Shown piece after piece: positions 50,466 through 61,776 of a stretch of DNA of 64,000 nt. Within the stretch, counting starts at the first letter, position 1, and each line of letters begins with the position of its first letter. The DNA is from Macrosoma leucophasiata (Eukaryota; Arthropoda; Insecta; Lepidoptera; Hedylidae). Made by a program: the position numbers and the translations under genes. The DNA lies in the NCBI GenBank assembly GCA_036365455.1, contig JAWQUS010000017.1, positions 3,472,001 to 3,536,000 of the forward strand. The letters are read 5' to 3'. Under the pieces are notes generated by a model. It was not told the origin of the DNA and ran no database searches. It worked only from the letters and a program-made list of their open reading frames with translations.

Positions 50466-50605
50466 CTCTTCATACATGCACGTCAATTCCTAAGACTTTT
50501 GACCCCACCATTAGATGAGGCACGAGAGGTATGTCAGGACCGGGATATCTGGCGCCTTACACTCTCTGCCTACCCCGTTAGGGACCTGGCGTGAAGATAC
50601 ATACA
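50466..50605 (+). mobile_element. LINE C-terminal/3' end fragment
   Basis: The frame preserves DEAREVCQDRDIW and LSAYPVRDLA followed by a stop, then CGTGAAGATACATAC. It follows the SINE A poly(A) directly, so the SINE seems to have inserted into this LINE piece. Confidence 0.65.
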
Positions 50606-50747
50606 AACACTCGTATGTGTTATTGCAAAAATAAAATATTACAATTATTTTCATGAATGTTTTACGTTTAGTGAATACGTAAATACCTTATGATTTTCAA
50701 GAACAGTCCGTAATATACTCAAATATGATCAAACAAATATGATCTTT

Positions 50748-51034
50748 ACTGGTGGTAGAGCTCCAGTGACGGAGCTCGCGGGCGTAGGCACCAGCGCATT
50801 ACCTAAAATACTTGCCGCTAAATGGTTGTGTTCAGCACTATGGTGCTCCGGTCAGGTGGTAATGTACGGCTCTGTAATTTCCGGCACAGAGGCATAACAC
50901 CTTAAGCCTCAGGAGTGGTAACGCATCTGCATTTTGACCTTGGTCTTTGTGTGGGTGTCTATAGGCTGCAGTCATCACTTAACATCAATGTGAATTGCAT
51001 GCTTGTTTGCCACTTACATTACTTAAAAAAAAAA
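50748..51034 (+). mobile_element. SINE family A, full length
   Basis: ACTGGTGGTAGAGCTCCAGT to an A-rich tail. A few private substitutions are present (ACCAGCGCATTACCTAAAAT). Confidence 0.88.
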
Positions 51035-51545
51035 CAATGTAAGTATTTTTTTTACTTTATTCGCGTTAGTAACAATGCATTTGGCTTAAGAAAATGAAGT
51101 CGAAATAATAACCTAAAACAACATAATCTTAGCATCATTCATATTTCAGACACTGTACTTAGGTTTGTAATCAAACATTTTTTAAGAAACTTCATAGCTA
51201 ACCCGACGCAGGCGCTATGTCAACTGACTTTTATAATTAATGTAATGAATAGCGGACTATATAACAGGCCACTTTGTTCAAGTTTCACGAACGCAAAGTT
51301 ACACCGCTTAATAATTATTTATGTGGACGTTTTGAAAAATATTTTACCTCAAGGTAGATAACTTAAATTACTATCATTCCATGTTTTTGGATAATTTTAT
51401 TGCGAGAGAACAGTTCCTTTTTTTTCTCTTTTTTTTTCGCCACACTTTTACTCGTAGTTCAAGTGTAGGAACTTGAGGGTGTAGGCATTACCTGACCTAG
51501 ATAAGCTTACTAAGCCTTAACAGTTTCTTTCGTTATATAGTATAC
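51035..51545. other. Unassigned stretch
   Basis: AT-rich, with poly-T runs near 51417-51437. No gene recognised. Confidence 0.3.
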
Positions 51546-52164
51546 TATTACCACAAACTACCATCTATAAAGGCCTATTCACACATATCCGTGCAGTGTC
51601 AGTTTCGGTACAGTACCACACCGCGGACACTCATACTAAAATTCCATATAAACGCTTATTCTGGTGACCTATTACACATCAATCAGTGCACGCACACACA
51701 GAAATGTAGCACGTACAGTTACGACCTAAAACAATCGTAAAATAAGTCGTCGCACTGACTACGTGACGAAATCAACTAAAAATATACCGCTTGCTCGCCC
51801 GCTAGCAACCTCACTGTTGAAGTTTTTTCAACTGCCTCTCGAGGAGGGGTGATGGGTGAGGCGGGGAAATCGGGTGGGTCGAAGTGTCCATTCTATACGT
51901 AGTGTTATTTACATATTCTCTGACAGTCTCGCCACCGTGAAAATTATGTGTATAGATGTACCCTAAAAAGTAGCGTAATCAAGAATAGTAACTACTATGT
52001 TCCTTTTTTTATATAACATACTTACTAAAGTGTCACATGTTTATATTGTGGGATAAAATAAACGATATTTATTATTTAAAAAAAAAAGAATCTCTCCGCT
52101 TCTCTAAATACCATAAGATGTAGCTTCAGTTTTTATCATCGCATAAAGTGCCCTTATCTGCTAG
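51546..52164. repeat. Left A block of the tandem array plus hAT-MITE-like stretch
   Basis: 51546-51830 (CCATCTATAAAGGCCTATTC, CGCACTGACTACGTGACGAA, CGCTTGCTCGCCCGCTAGC) recurs at 53231-53480 and 54546-54830. 51845-51920 (GGTGAGGCGGGGAAATCGGG, TCGAAGTGTCCATTCTATAC) is the reverse of the hAT-like MITE interior at 36638-36700. The rest is unassigned. Confidence 0.8.
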
Positions 52165-53481
52165 CGGACTTTCGCCGGATAGTCCCTAAAAACCAATCCA
52201 TCTAGGAAGTATGCATGAATATTTATAAGTGTATTATTGTATGCGTAACAATGTTTACAAAAAATATTATCATTCACATTTGGCGTGACACTTATTTTTT
52301 TATTTTTTTTTAATGTTATTAAAGTGGCAAACACGCGTGCAGTTCACATAGATGTTAAGTGATGACTGCAGCCTATAGACACCCACACAATGACCAGAGG
52401 TCAAAATGCAAATGCTGCCACTCCTGAGGCATTAGGTGTTATGCCTCTGTGCCGGAAATTACAGAGCCGTACATTACCACCTGACCGGAACACGATAGTG
52501 CTGAACACTACCATTTAACGGCAAGTATATTGGGTAATGCGGTGGTGCCTACGCCCGCGAGCTCCGTCACTGGAGCTCTACCACCAGTACATGTTCTATA
52601 ATAACACTCATTTAATCGAATGCAAAATGTATTTTTACATCATAGTCACTACACAACGTCAATGAACTATATCTAAAAGCATACTTCAGCTAGTAGAGTA
52701 TGAAATCCGAGCCTTTGTTGTGGTCAAATGTTTGTTTTGTTGGCCAAACAAAATGTTTCGTACAAATAAAGCTATTGATTTTTACTTAAACAAAGAACAC
52801 GGTTTGATATCGCAAAAGTTTATTAAATAAATAAAGTATTTCGGTTCAATCTTTATTGATACGAAGCTTAATTTATTGCTTGTTTTGTTTGACGCCTTGT
52901 CATTGATTGAGGCTTTTCACAGGACTTTTGTATCACGTCAAAAGGTTGACAGAGCAGGCGAGCCGCCTGATTGAAAGTGGTCAACTTCACCTATGAACAA
53001 TTAGAACATTGAAACTCTGCTGGAGTTTCCAACGGGCTGTCAGTCCTATAGGACTCTTTTAACGCGAGTTTTGTTTCGTTATGATGCTAAGGGAACACCA
53101 CAGTTCCCTCAAGCTTGCTTGTAGTACAAGCGACCTTGTTCGTTCCACAATTTGCACGTTTTGGCCAGAAACAAGCGTCGAGTCGGTGTAGGTGGAAATT
53201 CTCTCTTTAGTGGATAGTACGGTAGGAAAAGAGCTACTATTACCACAAACTACCATCTATAAAGGCCTATTCACACATATCCGTGCAGTGTCAGTTTCGG
53301 TACAGTACCACACCCCGGACACTCACACTAAAATTCCATATAAACGCTTATTCTGGTGACCTATTACACATCAATCAGTGCACGCACACACAGAAATGTA
53401 GCACGTACAGTTACGACCTAAAACAATCGTAAAATAAGTCGTCGCACTGACTACGTGACGAAATCAACTAAAAATATACTT
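52165..53481. repeat. 1317-bp tandem unit, copy 1
   Basis: It starts CGGACTTTCGCCGGATAGTC, contains a minus SINE A (52304-52589), GTTTTGTTTGACGCCTTGTC and AAACAAGCGTCGAGTCGGTG, and closes with an A block ending AACTAAAAATATA. Copy 2 starts at 53482 with the same bases. Few differences are visible. Confidence 0.93.
52304..52589 (-). mobile_element. SINE family A within tandem copy 1
   Basis: Full-length reversed copy with T-run tail. It shares private changes with the SINE at 53612-53903 (GGCATTAGGTGTTATGCC, TTACAGAGCCGTACA, TATTGGGTAATG), so both derive from one insertion. Confidence 0.9.
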
Positions 53482-54790
53482 CGGACTTTCGCCGGATAGT
53501 CCCTAAAAACCAATCCATCTAGGAAGTATGCATGAATATTTATAAGTGTATTATTGTATGCGTAACAATGTTTACAAAAAATATTATCATACACATTTGG
53601 CGCGACACTTATTATTATTTTTTTAATGTTATAAAAGTGGCAAACAAGCGTGCAGTTCACATTGATGTTAAGTGATGACTGCAGCCTATAGACACCCACA
53701 CAATGACCAGAGGTCAAAATGCAAATGCGCTGCCACTCCTGAGGCATTAGGTGTTATGCCTCTGTGCCGGAAATTACAGAGCCGTACATTACCACCTGAC
53801 CGGAACACGATAGTGCTGAACACTACCATTTAACGGCAAGTATATTGGGTAATGCGGTGGTGCCTACGCCCGCGAGCTCCGTCACTGGAGCTCTACCACC
53901 AGTACATGTTATATAATAACACTCATTTAATCGAATGCAAAATGTATTTTTACATGATAGTCACTACACAACGTCAATGAACTATATCTAAAAGCATACT
54001 TCAACTAGTAGAGTATGAAATCCGAGCCTTTGTTGTGGTCAAATGTTTGTTTTGCTGGCCAAACAAAATGTTTCGTACAAATAAAGCTATTGATTTTTAC
54101 TTAAACAAAGAACACGGTTTGATATCGCAAAAGTTTATTAAATAAATAAAGTATTTCGGTTCAATCTTTATTGATACGGAGCTTAATTTATTGCTTGTTT
54201 TGTTTGACGCCTTGTCATTGATTGAGGCTTTTCACAAAACTTTTGTATCACGTCAAAAGGTTGACAGAGAGGCGAGCCGCCTGATTGAAAGTGGTCACCT
54301 ATGAACAATTAGAACATTAAAACTCTGCTGGAGTTTCCAACGCGCTGTCAGCCCTGTAGGACTATTTTAACGCGAGTTTTGTTTCGTTATGATGCTAAGG
54401 GAACACCACAGTTCCCTCAAGCTTGCTTGTGGTACAAGCGACCTTGTTCGTTCCACAATTTGCACGTTTTGGCCAGAAACAAGCGTCGAGTCGGTGTAGG
54501 TGGAAATTCTCTCTTTAGAGGGTAGTACGGTGTAGGAAAAGAGCTACTATTACCACAAACTACCATCTATAAAGGCCTATTCACACATATCCGTGCAGTG
54601 TCAGTTTCGGTACAGCACCACACCCCGGACACTCACACTAAAATTCCATATAAACGCTTATTCTGGTGACCTATTATACATCAATCAGTGCACGCACACA
54701 CAGAAATGTAGCACGTACAGTTACGACCTAAAACAATCGTAAAATAAGTCGTCGCACTGACTACGTGACGAAATCAACTAAAAATATACC
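53482..54790. repeat. 1317-bp tandem unit, copy 2
   Basis: It parallels copy 1 to AACTAAAAATATAC, after which the sequence continues as the left A block does (CGCTTGCTCGCCCGC). Small indels separate the copies, for example GTCAACTTCACCTATG in copy 1 is GTCACCTATG in copy 2. Confidence 0.93.
53612..53903 (-). mobile_element. SINE family A within tandem copy 2
   Basis: Paralogue by segmental duplication of the SINE at 52304-52589. Confidence 0.9.
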
Positions 54791-55063
54791 GCTTGCTCGC
54801 CCGCTAGCAACCTCACTGTTGAAGTTTTTTCAACTGCCTCTCGAGGAGGGGTGATGGGTGAGGCGGGGAAATCAGGTGGGACCACAATTTGCACGTTTTG
54901 GCCAGAAACAAGCGTCGAGTCGGTGTAGGTGGAAATTCTCTCTTTAGTGGGTAGTACGGTGTAGGAAAATAGCCGGCGGTGCCGAATCAAATAGTTCAGC
55001 AGAGCAATCACTATAGTAGAGATGTTATAAAATACACAGACTGCCAATGTCACTGAATATACA
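54791..55063. repeat. Right A-block extension and repeated 90-bp end
   Basis: 54791-54880 continues the A block. 54882-54968 (CCACAATTTGCACGTTTTGG, GGAAATTCTCTCTTTAG) repeats 53149-53235 and 54455-54545, a third copy of that end. The following 90 bp are unassigned. Confidence 0.8.
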
Positions 55064-55065
55064 TA

Positions 55066-55317
55066 CAGTACTCAACAATTAATATTGCACATCGAGCCTA
55101 CGAAAGAGACGATCGGTTCGTTTCGACTTCGTAGAGCGTTATCTCTGCTACACACTGCCTACGTAAGCATTGACAGTCCAGGATTGGTCAAAACATGATC
55201 AAAATGGTCAACAAACGTTAAATAGATACAGTGCGAAAGAGAAAACGCTCTACAGACTCAAAATAAGCCGAAGTTTCCTTCCTAAGCTCGATGTGCAATA
55301 TTCATTGTTGAGCACTG
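55066..55317. mobile_element. Tc1/mariner-like MITE, 252 bp, second copy
   Basis: TA|CAGTACTCAACAATTAATAT at the left and the inverted end ...TTGTTGAGCACTG|TA at the right. Same length as 16454-16705 with scattered substitutions. Confidence 0.87.
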
Positions 55318-55420
55318 TACATGTTTAGACCTGTCAGTGAGTCGTAAGTCGTTAAGGACACGAACGACTCGTCTTTATACGACCAAGCTATTTGTATAGG
55401 TAAATTTAAATTTAAACCTA

Positions 55421-55488
55421 AGCCTCAGTAGCCTAGTGGCAGCAGACTGCTACACTGGTGTCCTGGGTTTGACTCTGGTTGGGGGCTA
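55421..55488 (+). mobile_element. SINE family C head only
   Basis: AGCCTCAGTAGCCTAGTGGC and a degraded B box GGGTTTGACTC remain. No body follows. Confidence 0.6.
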
Positions 55489-56117
55489 TTGTTTGAATTT
55501 TAAATCAAGTATGTAAGTTCTAGTTCAATATGACTTACTTGACGGTGTTTTCTAGGTAGGGCAAAGGCTTCAACAGTACGCACTCTGCCATCTCTATTTA
55601 GGTATCCTGAGCCGCACCATACCATCACGCCACTCAGAGCATGACAGTAATTTTCGAAACTTGTGCAAGATTAATACAACAGGTTGAAAATAATGACATT
55701 TTAATAAAACTTAGATTACGCTCAGCAACAAACCAGAGAAACCAGAGCTTTATTTGTTCTCTTACATTATACCCATAAATGTTTTCGTAAATACAGTTAT
55801 TTTCTTGCCCGAGCCTGAAAGCGACCTGCAAGTACTTTACACTGAAAATACAAAGCCAAGGCAAATCTTAATCTTTTCTTGATCCACACGTTTCCAAATG
55901 TACCCAAGCTTTGGAACGAATAGCCCGATTTTGCTGTAATTTCTTATGTTTGGGTGCAGATTAGTTTTATTTTCCAGTGGGTCAGCAATATTTTCTAACT
56001 TTGTTTTAATTCCATATATTTTTGTGTGTTGGTAAATATTTTCTGCAGATTTAATTCGCGTAAAGTAAGTTATTCAACCAACTTCGAAAAAGAGGTCAAT
56101 CGCCGAATTCAACTCGG
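55489..56117. other. Unassigned stretch, about 630 bp
   Basis: TTACTTGACGGTGTTTTCTA is not assignable. Minus-strand frame 55634-55864 has no recognised domain. Confidence 0.3.
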
Positions 56118-56450
56118 TTGGGCAGCGTACGGGAAGCTACGATTCATCTTCTCGTCCGACTTAAAAGAAAAAGGTCTTTGACCAATGTGTGTACCCAGCG
56201 ATTACACATGGGACAGAAACGTCAAAGTCGAATTAGAAATGAGGACATTCGCATGAGAACCAAAGTTACCGACATAACTCACCGAATAACAAGACTCGAG
56301 TGGCAGTGGGCACACATAGCTTAAACTGTCGTGAGCAGGCAAACGTAGGCAGGCCTCCACAAGATGGACAGACGACCTGTTGAAAGTCACGAGCAATTGC
56401 TGGATGAGGGCCTTTCGTTGTGGCATTCTTTTGTTGTGGTTTTTTCAGCT
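56118..56450 (+). pseudogene. RTE-type LINE coding end, degraded
   Basis: RIRNEDIRMRTKVTDI, ITRLEWQWA and a shifted ARWTDDL-like stretch match the order of the better copy at 60760-61160 (RIRNEEIRRRTKVADI, ISKLKWQWAGHIA). At least one deletion and a stop break the frame. Confidence 0.7.
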
Positions 56451-56517
56451 TAATTTGTCTGAAAATTCTGTTGCAAGTACAGTCGGTCATTCAAAAAGGT
56501 CGGTAGTTAATGCAATA

Positions 56518-56675
56518 ACAATGGGGTGGACAGCAGCGTCACGCGATTTAACTGCCGCCACCGCAATCTCCAATCCGCATGCCAAGTCTGGTGATTATGG
56601 CATATTCTCCCCTAACAATGCGGAACACTATTGTAAGCATAATTGGGGAAGGCTCTTGTCCAGCGGTGGACGTGC
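56518..56675 (+). mobile_element. LINE-type 3' tail fragment
   Basis: ATGGCATATTCTCCCCTAAC and AAGGCTCTTGTCCAGCGGTG match, in the opposite orientation, the family at 3574-3737. Confidence 0.55.
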
Positions 56676-56789
56676 TTTCTCTTAAAGACTAGAGTGATTT
56701 AGAGTTCACGTACTATCTATCTATAAAGGTTATCTATGTGAATTGCATGCTGTAATTTTTATGTTTTAATCCCTGAAGCAGCAGATCTC

Positions 56790-57078
56790 AGTGGTGGTAG
56801 AACTCAAGTGACGGAGCTCGTGGGTGTAGGCACCACCGAATTACCTAATATACTTGCCGCTAAATGGTAGTGTTCAGCACTATCGTGTTCCAGTCAGGTG
56901 TTAATGTACGGCCCTGTAATTTCCGGCACAGGGGCATATCACCTTAGGCCTCTGGAGTGGTAATGTATCGGCATTTTGACCTCGGTCTTTGTGTGGGTGT
57001 CTATAAGCTGCAGTCCTCACTTAACACCAATGTGAACAGCATGCTGGTTTGCCACTTCCATTACAAAGAAAAAAAAAA
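56790..57078 (+). mobile_element. SINE family A, full length
   Basis: AGTGGTGGTAGAACTCAAGT to the A-rich tail TTACAAAGAAAAAAAAAAG. Moderately diverged. Confidence 0.86.
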
Positions 57079-57642
57079 GATGGACCCTATATGGTCCAAG
57101 AACAATAAGAAATCAATTGCCATATTTTTCTGGCGGCCTGAGGGATCAACATCAATATTTTTTTGTCTAACTGAAAACATATCGAATCAAAACCTCTTAC
57201 CTCAGGTCTGCATGAAATAACCATAATACTATGACCAGGCACGTAGGAAACTTTAAAATTAATTCAACAATAACAATCGTTGGCCGACCAAAACGTGAAC
57301 ACGGAGGTATTTCACAGAATTACCATTGTTTTATCGTTCGAAATTTGTCCGTGACGTTTTGCAGCCAAAAATATTCGTGAATTTAAGGCGCGGATACAAC
57401 AACGTCAATTGATAGCAGATGTTTTCTCGGGTCAAGCATAAAATCAAATGTAATGTTGTAGTAACAGTGAAAATAAAATAAATAAAAAAATCCGCTGTCA
57501 AATTTTGTCACATATCTGCACTTTTTATATAAAATTTATTTTACATCTCAACATCATGTTAAACAATTGAATGTCTGAAGTATTCAGTAATCTATTCGTA
57601 TGTTTTTGATACATTTGTTTATATTTTACTTACAATTGGGAA
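57079..57642. other. Unassigned stretch
   Basis: No recognised gene or repeat. Confidence 0.3.
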
Positions 57643-57654
57643 CCCGTACGATTA

Positions 57655-58013
57655 ATAAAGGCAACCCTTGATACGTCCCACTGCTGGGCACGAGTCTCTC
57701 CCCTTCTTGGGAGGAGGCCTGCAGCTTACTCCACCACGCTACTCCAATGCGGGTTGGTGGAGATAAGGGTTAGTGGCCAACCCGTTGTCGAATTTTTTCA
57801 AACCGCCCATAAGGCCTCCGACACGGTTTAACGACTGCTATCTATCGATAGCCGACAACCGGGACCGATGGTTTAACGTACCCTCCGAATCACGGAAACG
57901 CGCATTTTAATTTTTCACTTGCGTTCATCTATCACACACCCAACCGCGCCCGTATCGTTTAACCGAGTAGATCACTTCCGATCCGTACCAGCCGCGAGGC
58001 TATTCGCGCTTCA
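57655..58013 (-). mobile_element. 5S-derived SINE, full length, TSD with one mismatch
   Basis: AAGGCAACCCTTGATACGTC to TTCGCGCTTCA. It is flanked by CCCGTACGATTA (57643-57654) and CCCGTATGATTA (58014-58025). More diverged than the 3795 copy. Confidence 0.87.
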
Positions 58014-58025
58014 CCCGTATGATTA

Positions 58026-58868
58026 CGCCGACTAAAAAATAAAAATAATATAAATAAAATATATTTACACACACAGCGCCATAAACCTGTGGTTGAGGAT
58101 GCGATTGTACACAATATACATTCATTGTTTGTGTCCGGCTCGAAGGACCATTACGGTTTAGGGTGTATTGTTTATATCGCTACAGCTAGGATATCGAACC
58201 ACTGGAACAACTTATTTCCGAATATTGAATTAACTCTAGATTATGTATAATATTGAATTTCTTTTACGTCAATTAACCTTATATTTAACAATTTTTGCAA
58301 ATACTTTGCATTAAAAATCTGTTGTTAAAAGTCATTAGCTACAGAGTCTTCAGTACCAGTCAATCCGTATTCTGTCGACAGTACCAATCAACATTTAATA
58401 TTTAACTGCGACTAAGTACACAATGATATGGCAAAGCCAAAAATGTGTTTGATACTTCACCATTGTGGTCCCATCTTTACACCAAAACAATCTTTCGACT
58501 CGAAACTTTGCGAACAGAAAACACGGGATGTTTTACTTTGGACTTTATAAATTCGAATACCTTAAAATGTTTGTAAAGTGAAAATGTACGGAATATTTTT
58601 GTCTATTATGTAAGCTGGGTCAGGCTTTGAAATATGTTTCAATATTGATATACACTAGGCTTTACATGGTGTACTTTTGTTGGAACAAATCCGACACACA
58701 CGCTTTGTGGAACGTTGAAGGTAATCGACTTTTGAGTGTTTCTAAACTTGTGACGCTTCCATTATACTTAACGTCGTCTATTCTTTAGTCTGTTCATTTC
58801 TTTGTTATTTGTATCATAGGTACAATTTATTTTAAATCCAGCTTACTACGTACGTGTAGAGAAATTCT
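58026..58868. other. Mostly unassigned; SINE B scrap and tRNA-Tyr-like CCA end
   Basis: 58040-58112 resembles a reversed SINE B tail (ATATTTACACACACAGC, CATAAACCTGTGG). At 58134-58150, TCCGGCTCGAAGGACCA equals the tRNA-Tyr 3' end as I recall it, like 29-58. The remainder has no recognised feature. Confidence 0.4.
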
Positions 58869-59020
58869 ACCAGTGGTAGACCAGTGACAGAGCTCGCGGG
58901 CGTAGGCACCACCGCATTACCTAATCTGCTACATTTTTTTTTATGTAATGGAAGTGGCCAACAAGCTTACAGTTTACATTGATGGTAAGTAATACTTTCT
59001 CTCTGGAGCTCTACTACAAA
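58869..59020. mobile_element. Two SINE A fragments in opposite orientation
   Basis: 58869-58930 is the forward 5' end (GTGACAGAGCTCGCGGGCGT). 58933-59020 is a reversed 3' end (TTATGTAATGGAAGTGGCCA) followed by a short reversed 5' end (CTCTGGAGCTCTACTAC). Confidence 0.7.
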
Positions 59021-59057
59021 CATAAAACCTAATGCAATACACAACACAATACCATCT

Positions 59058-59600
59058 TGTAAAAAAAACGGTCAAATTACATTTGGTCAACTATAACTCG
59101 CAAACTTAAGTGTGATAGTTTTATTTTTAATTTCGTTTTAATATGTAGCTACTATTGCTGTCACGTTCGAATTTCTAACAACAACCGTTTAGTTGGTAGA
59201 GTGAAGGGACACTTGACTCTAACGAAAATTGGGACTTAAAGCATAATAAGTCACGAACAGTTAACTAAATCCAAAAAATGATATTAGCACGTCTAACATT
59301 TTTGAAAGACCTATCCAACGATATCCCACACAATACAAAACACGAACAAAAAAAAATATTTGCGTGCTACATGTAGGGGAGGTACCCTAAATAAAAAAAA
59401 ATGTTTTATCCTACCACTTTGTCGGCGTGATTAAGGTGTATACTTGTACCCAATTCATGTCTCTACTACCAATAGTTTTTGCGCTATACCACGAACAGAC
59501 GGACAGACAGATAGACAGACGGACGGAAAATGGTAAAATAATAAAGGAGTTCAATAACATCTTCATTCATGAAGTAAGGAACCCAGCAAAAAAACAATAA
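59058..59600 (+). mobile_element. Family F dispersed element, second copy
   Basis: GGTCAACTATAACTCGCAAA, CTAACAACAACCGTTTAGTT, GTGATTAAGGTGTATACTTG and the CAGACGGACAGACAGATAGA run align with 49100-49613. The 3' hairpin is decayed (AAGGAACCCAGC). Confidence 0.65.
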
Positions 59601-59960
59601 ATTTACTGACATTCCCCTGTATATTTCGTTGTATGACGGTACAATACAGCGTGCTATTTATCACTCTCAACAACAAACAAGTGCCCAACCCAATCATTCT
59701 TCAATACAAGAAACAATGGAATAGTCGGAATTTATAGCGAATTTATAACTCTAGCCATAAAACTGCGATGCAGATTTCAAGACAAGTCGAGCGAGCTCCA
59801 ATTACTGTGTAAAGTTGTAGTTACACCCAGAAGATACAGATCGTTTATTCTAATCAATTTGTCCTCATATATTTTTTTCGAGACATCATTTTTCGCAAGG
59901 AAAACTCTCGTTCACAATCATATTTTCAGTCGACAAACGTCCACTATTATAATAAATAAT
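59601..59960. other. Unassigned stretch
   Basis: No recognised gene or repeat. Confidence 0.3.
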
Positions 59961-60147
59961 AATAAAATACGCTTACACTCACAGCCCCACAGTAGGTATA
60001 AACTTGTGCCGTGGGTGCCGTTGTACACATACAACACATACACAAACACCCAGACCCGAGACAAATATCTGTAGGCCATAGAAATATTTGTCCCGGTGCG
60101 TGGACCGAAACCGCGATACTTCGAATCAAATACTTCGGGTCGTCAAT
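59961..60147 (-). mobile_element. SINE family B, head truncated
   Basis: The body is well preserved (GCCGTTGTACACATACAACA), but the reversed head reads GCGTGGACCGAAACCGCGAT and loses the A-box half. A LINE-tail-like scrap (GGAATGCCATAACCACTATG) follows at 60157-60235. Confidence 0.78.
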
Positions 60148-60289
60148 TGGACAAAAACTTCACCAAATGATGATTTATTGCATCATATGGGGAATGCCAT
60201 AACCACTATGCTTGGCTTGCGGGCTGGGGATCGTAGAGCCGATAATTAAAAAAAAACGATTTCATATTAAATTATAAATTATAACGAAA

Positions 60290-60540
60290 CAAAAACTAGA
60301 TCAATTAGTTGTGAACTGCAACCAGACCTTTAAATTTCCATTTGTTCTTTAAGCAAAAGTTAGAAACTCCCAATACCAAATGAAATTATAACACCGAAAG
60401 GTTTTCATTACGTTATTTCTTGAGCAGCTGTCGACGTTATTTACAGAAATTACCTAATACTCGGAGTATTGGGTAATTTCTGTCACGTACAATATTAATT
60501 CAGTGTTAGTGCCACTCCTGTTGTAATAAAGAAGATATTG
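60290..60540 (+). repeat. Family D repeat, copy 1, with 20-bp hairpin
   Basis: AGATCAATTAGTTGTGAACT, TTAGAAACTCCCAATACC and TTTCTTGAGCAGCTGTCGAC recur at 60579-60770, 61597-61676 and 62253-62480. A hairpin at 60443-60462 and 60464-60483 (ACAGAAATTACCTAATACTC) has one mismatch. Confidence 0.7.
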
Positions 60541-60578
60541 CTGTACATCCACACGGTATGGAAAATCGTATACTGAAA

Positions 60579-61250
60579 AATTAGATCAACTCGTTGTGCA
60601 CCCAACACAATTCAACTGCAACCGGTCCCAGCGTGAAAGCACACAACTCATTATATGAAACAAAGTTAGAAACTCGCCATACCAAATGAAATATTAACGC
60701 GGAATATAACTGGTTTTCATAAACGTTATTTCTCGAGCAGCTGCCGATGTTAGTAATAATTGGTCTCTCACTATGGGTCTCGTACGAAAGCTCCAAGTCA
60801 CTCAGTGGTCGATGGAAAGGGCTATGCTCGGCGTTTCCCTACTGGATCGAATCAGAAATGAGGAGATCCGTAGGCGAACGAAAGTCGCTGACATAGCCAA
60901 GCAGATTTCCAAGCTGAAGTGGCAATGGGCAGGGCACATAGCTCGGAGAACCGATAGCCGCTGGGGCAGAAAGGTTCTCGAGTGGAGACCACGTATCGGC
61001 AAACGCAGCGTAGGACGTCCACCTGCAAGATGGACCGACGACCTGATCAAGGCTGCAGGTACCCGCTGGATGCACGTCGCTTCCGATCGGTCGGCATGGA
61101 GGTCCTTGGGGGAGGCCTATGTTCAGCAGTGGACGTCTTATGGCTGATATGATGACTCGGAAAAAATCACATAGAATATTCATTCAGTGTTAGTGCCCCT
61201 TCTAATGTAATAAAGGAAATGAATTGCAATTAGTGCATCATATACGGAAA
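60579..61250 (+). repeat. Family D repeat, copy 2, split by an RTE-type LINE end
   Basis: 60579-60755 (TTGTGCACCCAACACAATTC) and 61165-61250 (ATTCATTCAGTGTTAGTGCC) are the two sides. The LINE fragment occupies the middle. Confidence 0.7.
60760..61162 (+). pseudogene. RTE-type LINE, 5'-truncated C-terminal coding end and tail
   Basis: An open frame encodes about 115 residues of a LINE C terminus: RIRNEEIRRRTKVADI, KWQWAGHIARR, GKRSVGRPPARWTDDLI and ending EAYVQQWTSYG. The DNA after the stop ends GGCTGATATGATGA. I recognise this as the end of endonuclease/reverse transcriptase proteins of the RTE type common in moths. RT and endonuclease domains are missing, so it is a dead-on-arrival copy. 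The final bases CAGCAGTGGACGTCTTATGG resemble the 5S SINE tail CAGCAGTGGGACGTATAATG, so an element like this may mobilise that SINE. Confidence 0.8.
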
Positions 61251-61269
61251 ATCATAATATTTATATTAT

Positions 61270-61490
61270 ATTAAAAAACTAGTGTGTGCCCGCGACTTTC
61301 GCGTGTGTCCACGTGAGAAAAAATATGATTGTTCAGTATCTTACCCGGACGAAGTCGTGGGCGCAGCTAGTATAAAAGTAGCCTAAGTTACTCCTTATTA
61401 CATCAGCTATCTGCCAGTGAAAGTCCCGTCAAGATCAGTCCAGCCGTTTCCAAGATTAGCCCCGCCAAACAGACAGACAGACAAAAATTG
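61270..61490 (+). repeat. Family E dispersed repeat
   Basis: CTAGTGTGTGCCCGCGACTT, TGCCAGTGAAAGTCCCGTCA, TCAGTCCAGCCGTTTCC and an ACAGACAGACAGAC run ending AAAAATTG. Well preserved. Confidence 0.65.
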
Positions 61491-61596
61491 AAAAAAAAAG
61501 TGTTGTTTTGGTATATGTACCGCGTATACATAGATACTTATGCATTTAGTTATATTTTAATAATACAAACAGACACTCCAATTTTATTTATTTGTA

Positions 61597-61676
61597 TAGA
61601 TAGATCAACTCGTTTTGTATTGAAACAACTCGGTCACAGCGTGAAGGCACACAACTCTGCATATGAAACAAAGTGA
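61597..61676 (+). repeat. Family D repeat, short copy
   Basis: TAGATCAACTCGTTTTGTAT and AGCGTGAAGGCACACAACTC match the other family D units. Confidence 0.6.
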
Positions 61677-61776
61677 CAGTGGGTGGGAAATGGACAGGTG
61701 AACATTAAAAGCATAGGATGGTAGTTGGGAACATCTTTAAAAAAAAACCGTTAGTCGCTTTTTGGCTAACTAAAAA

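Noticed and set aside
50247..50594. 115-codon gene
   Set aside because: It is a read-through of SINE A into a LINE 3' fragment. Similar frames at 1650, 47845, 50915, 56957 and 63133 are SINE A as well.
60839..61183. Minus-strand frames over the RTE-type fragment
   Set aside because: Antisense to the recognised LINE C-terminal frame on the plus strand.
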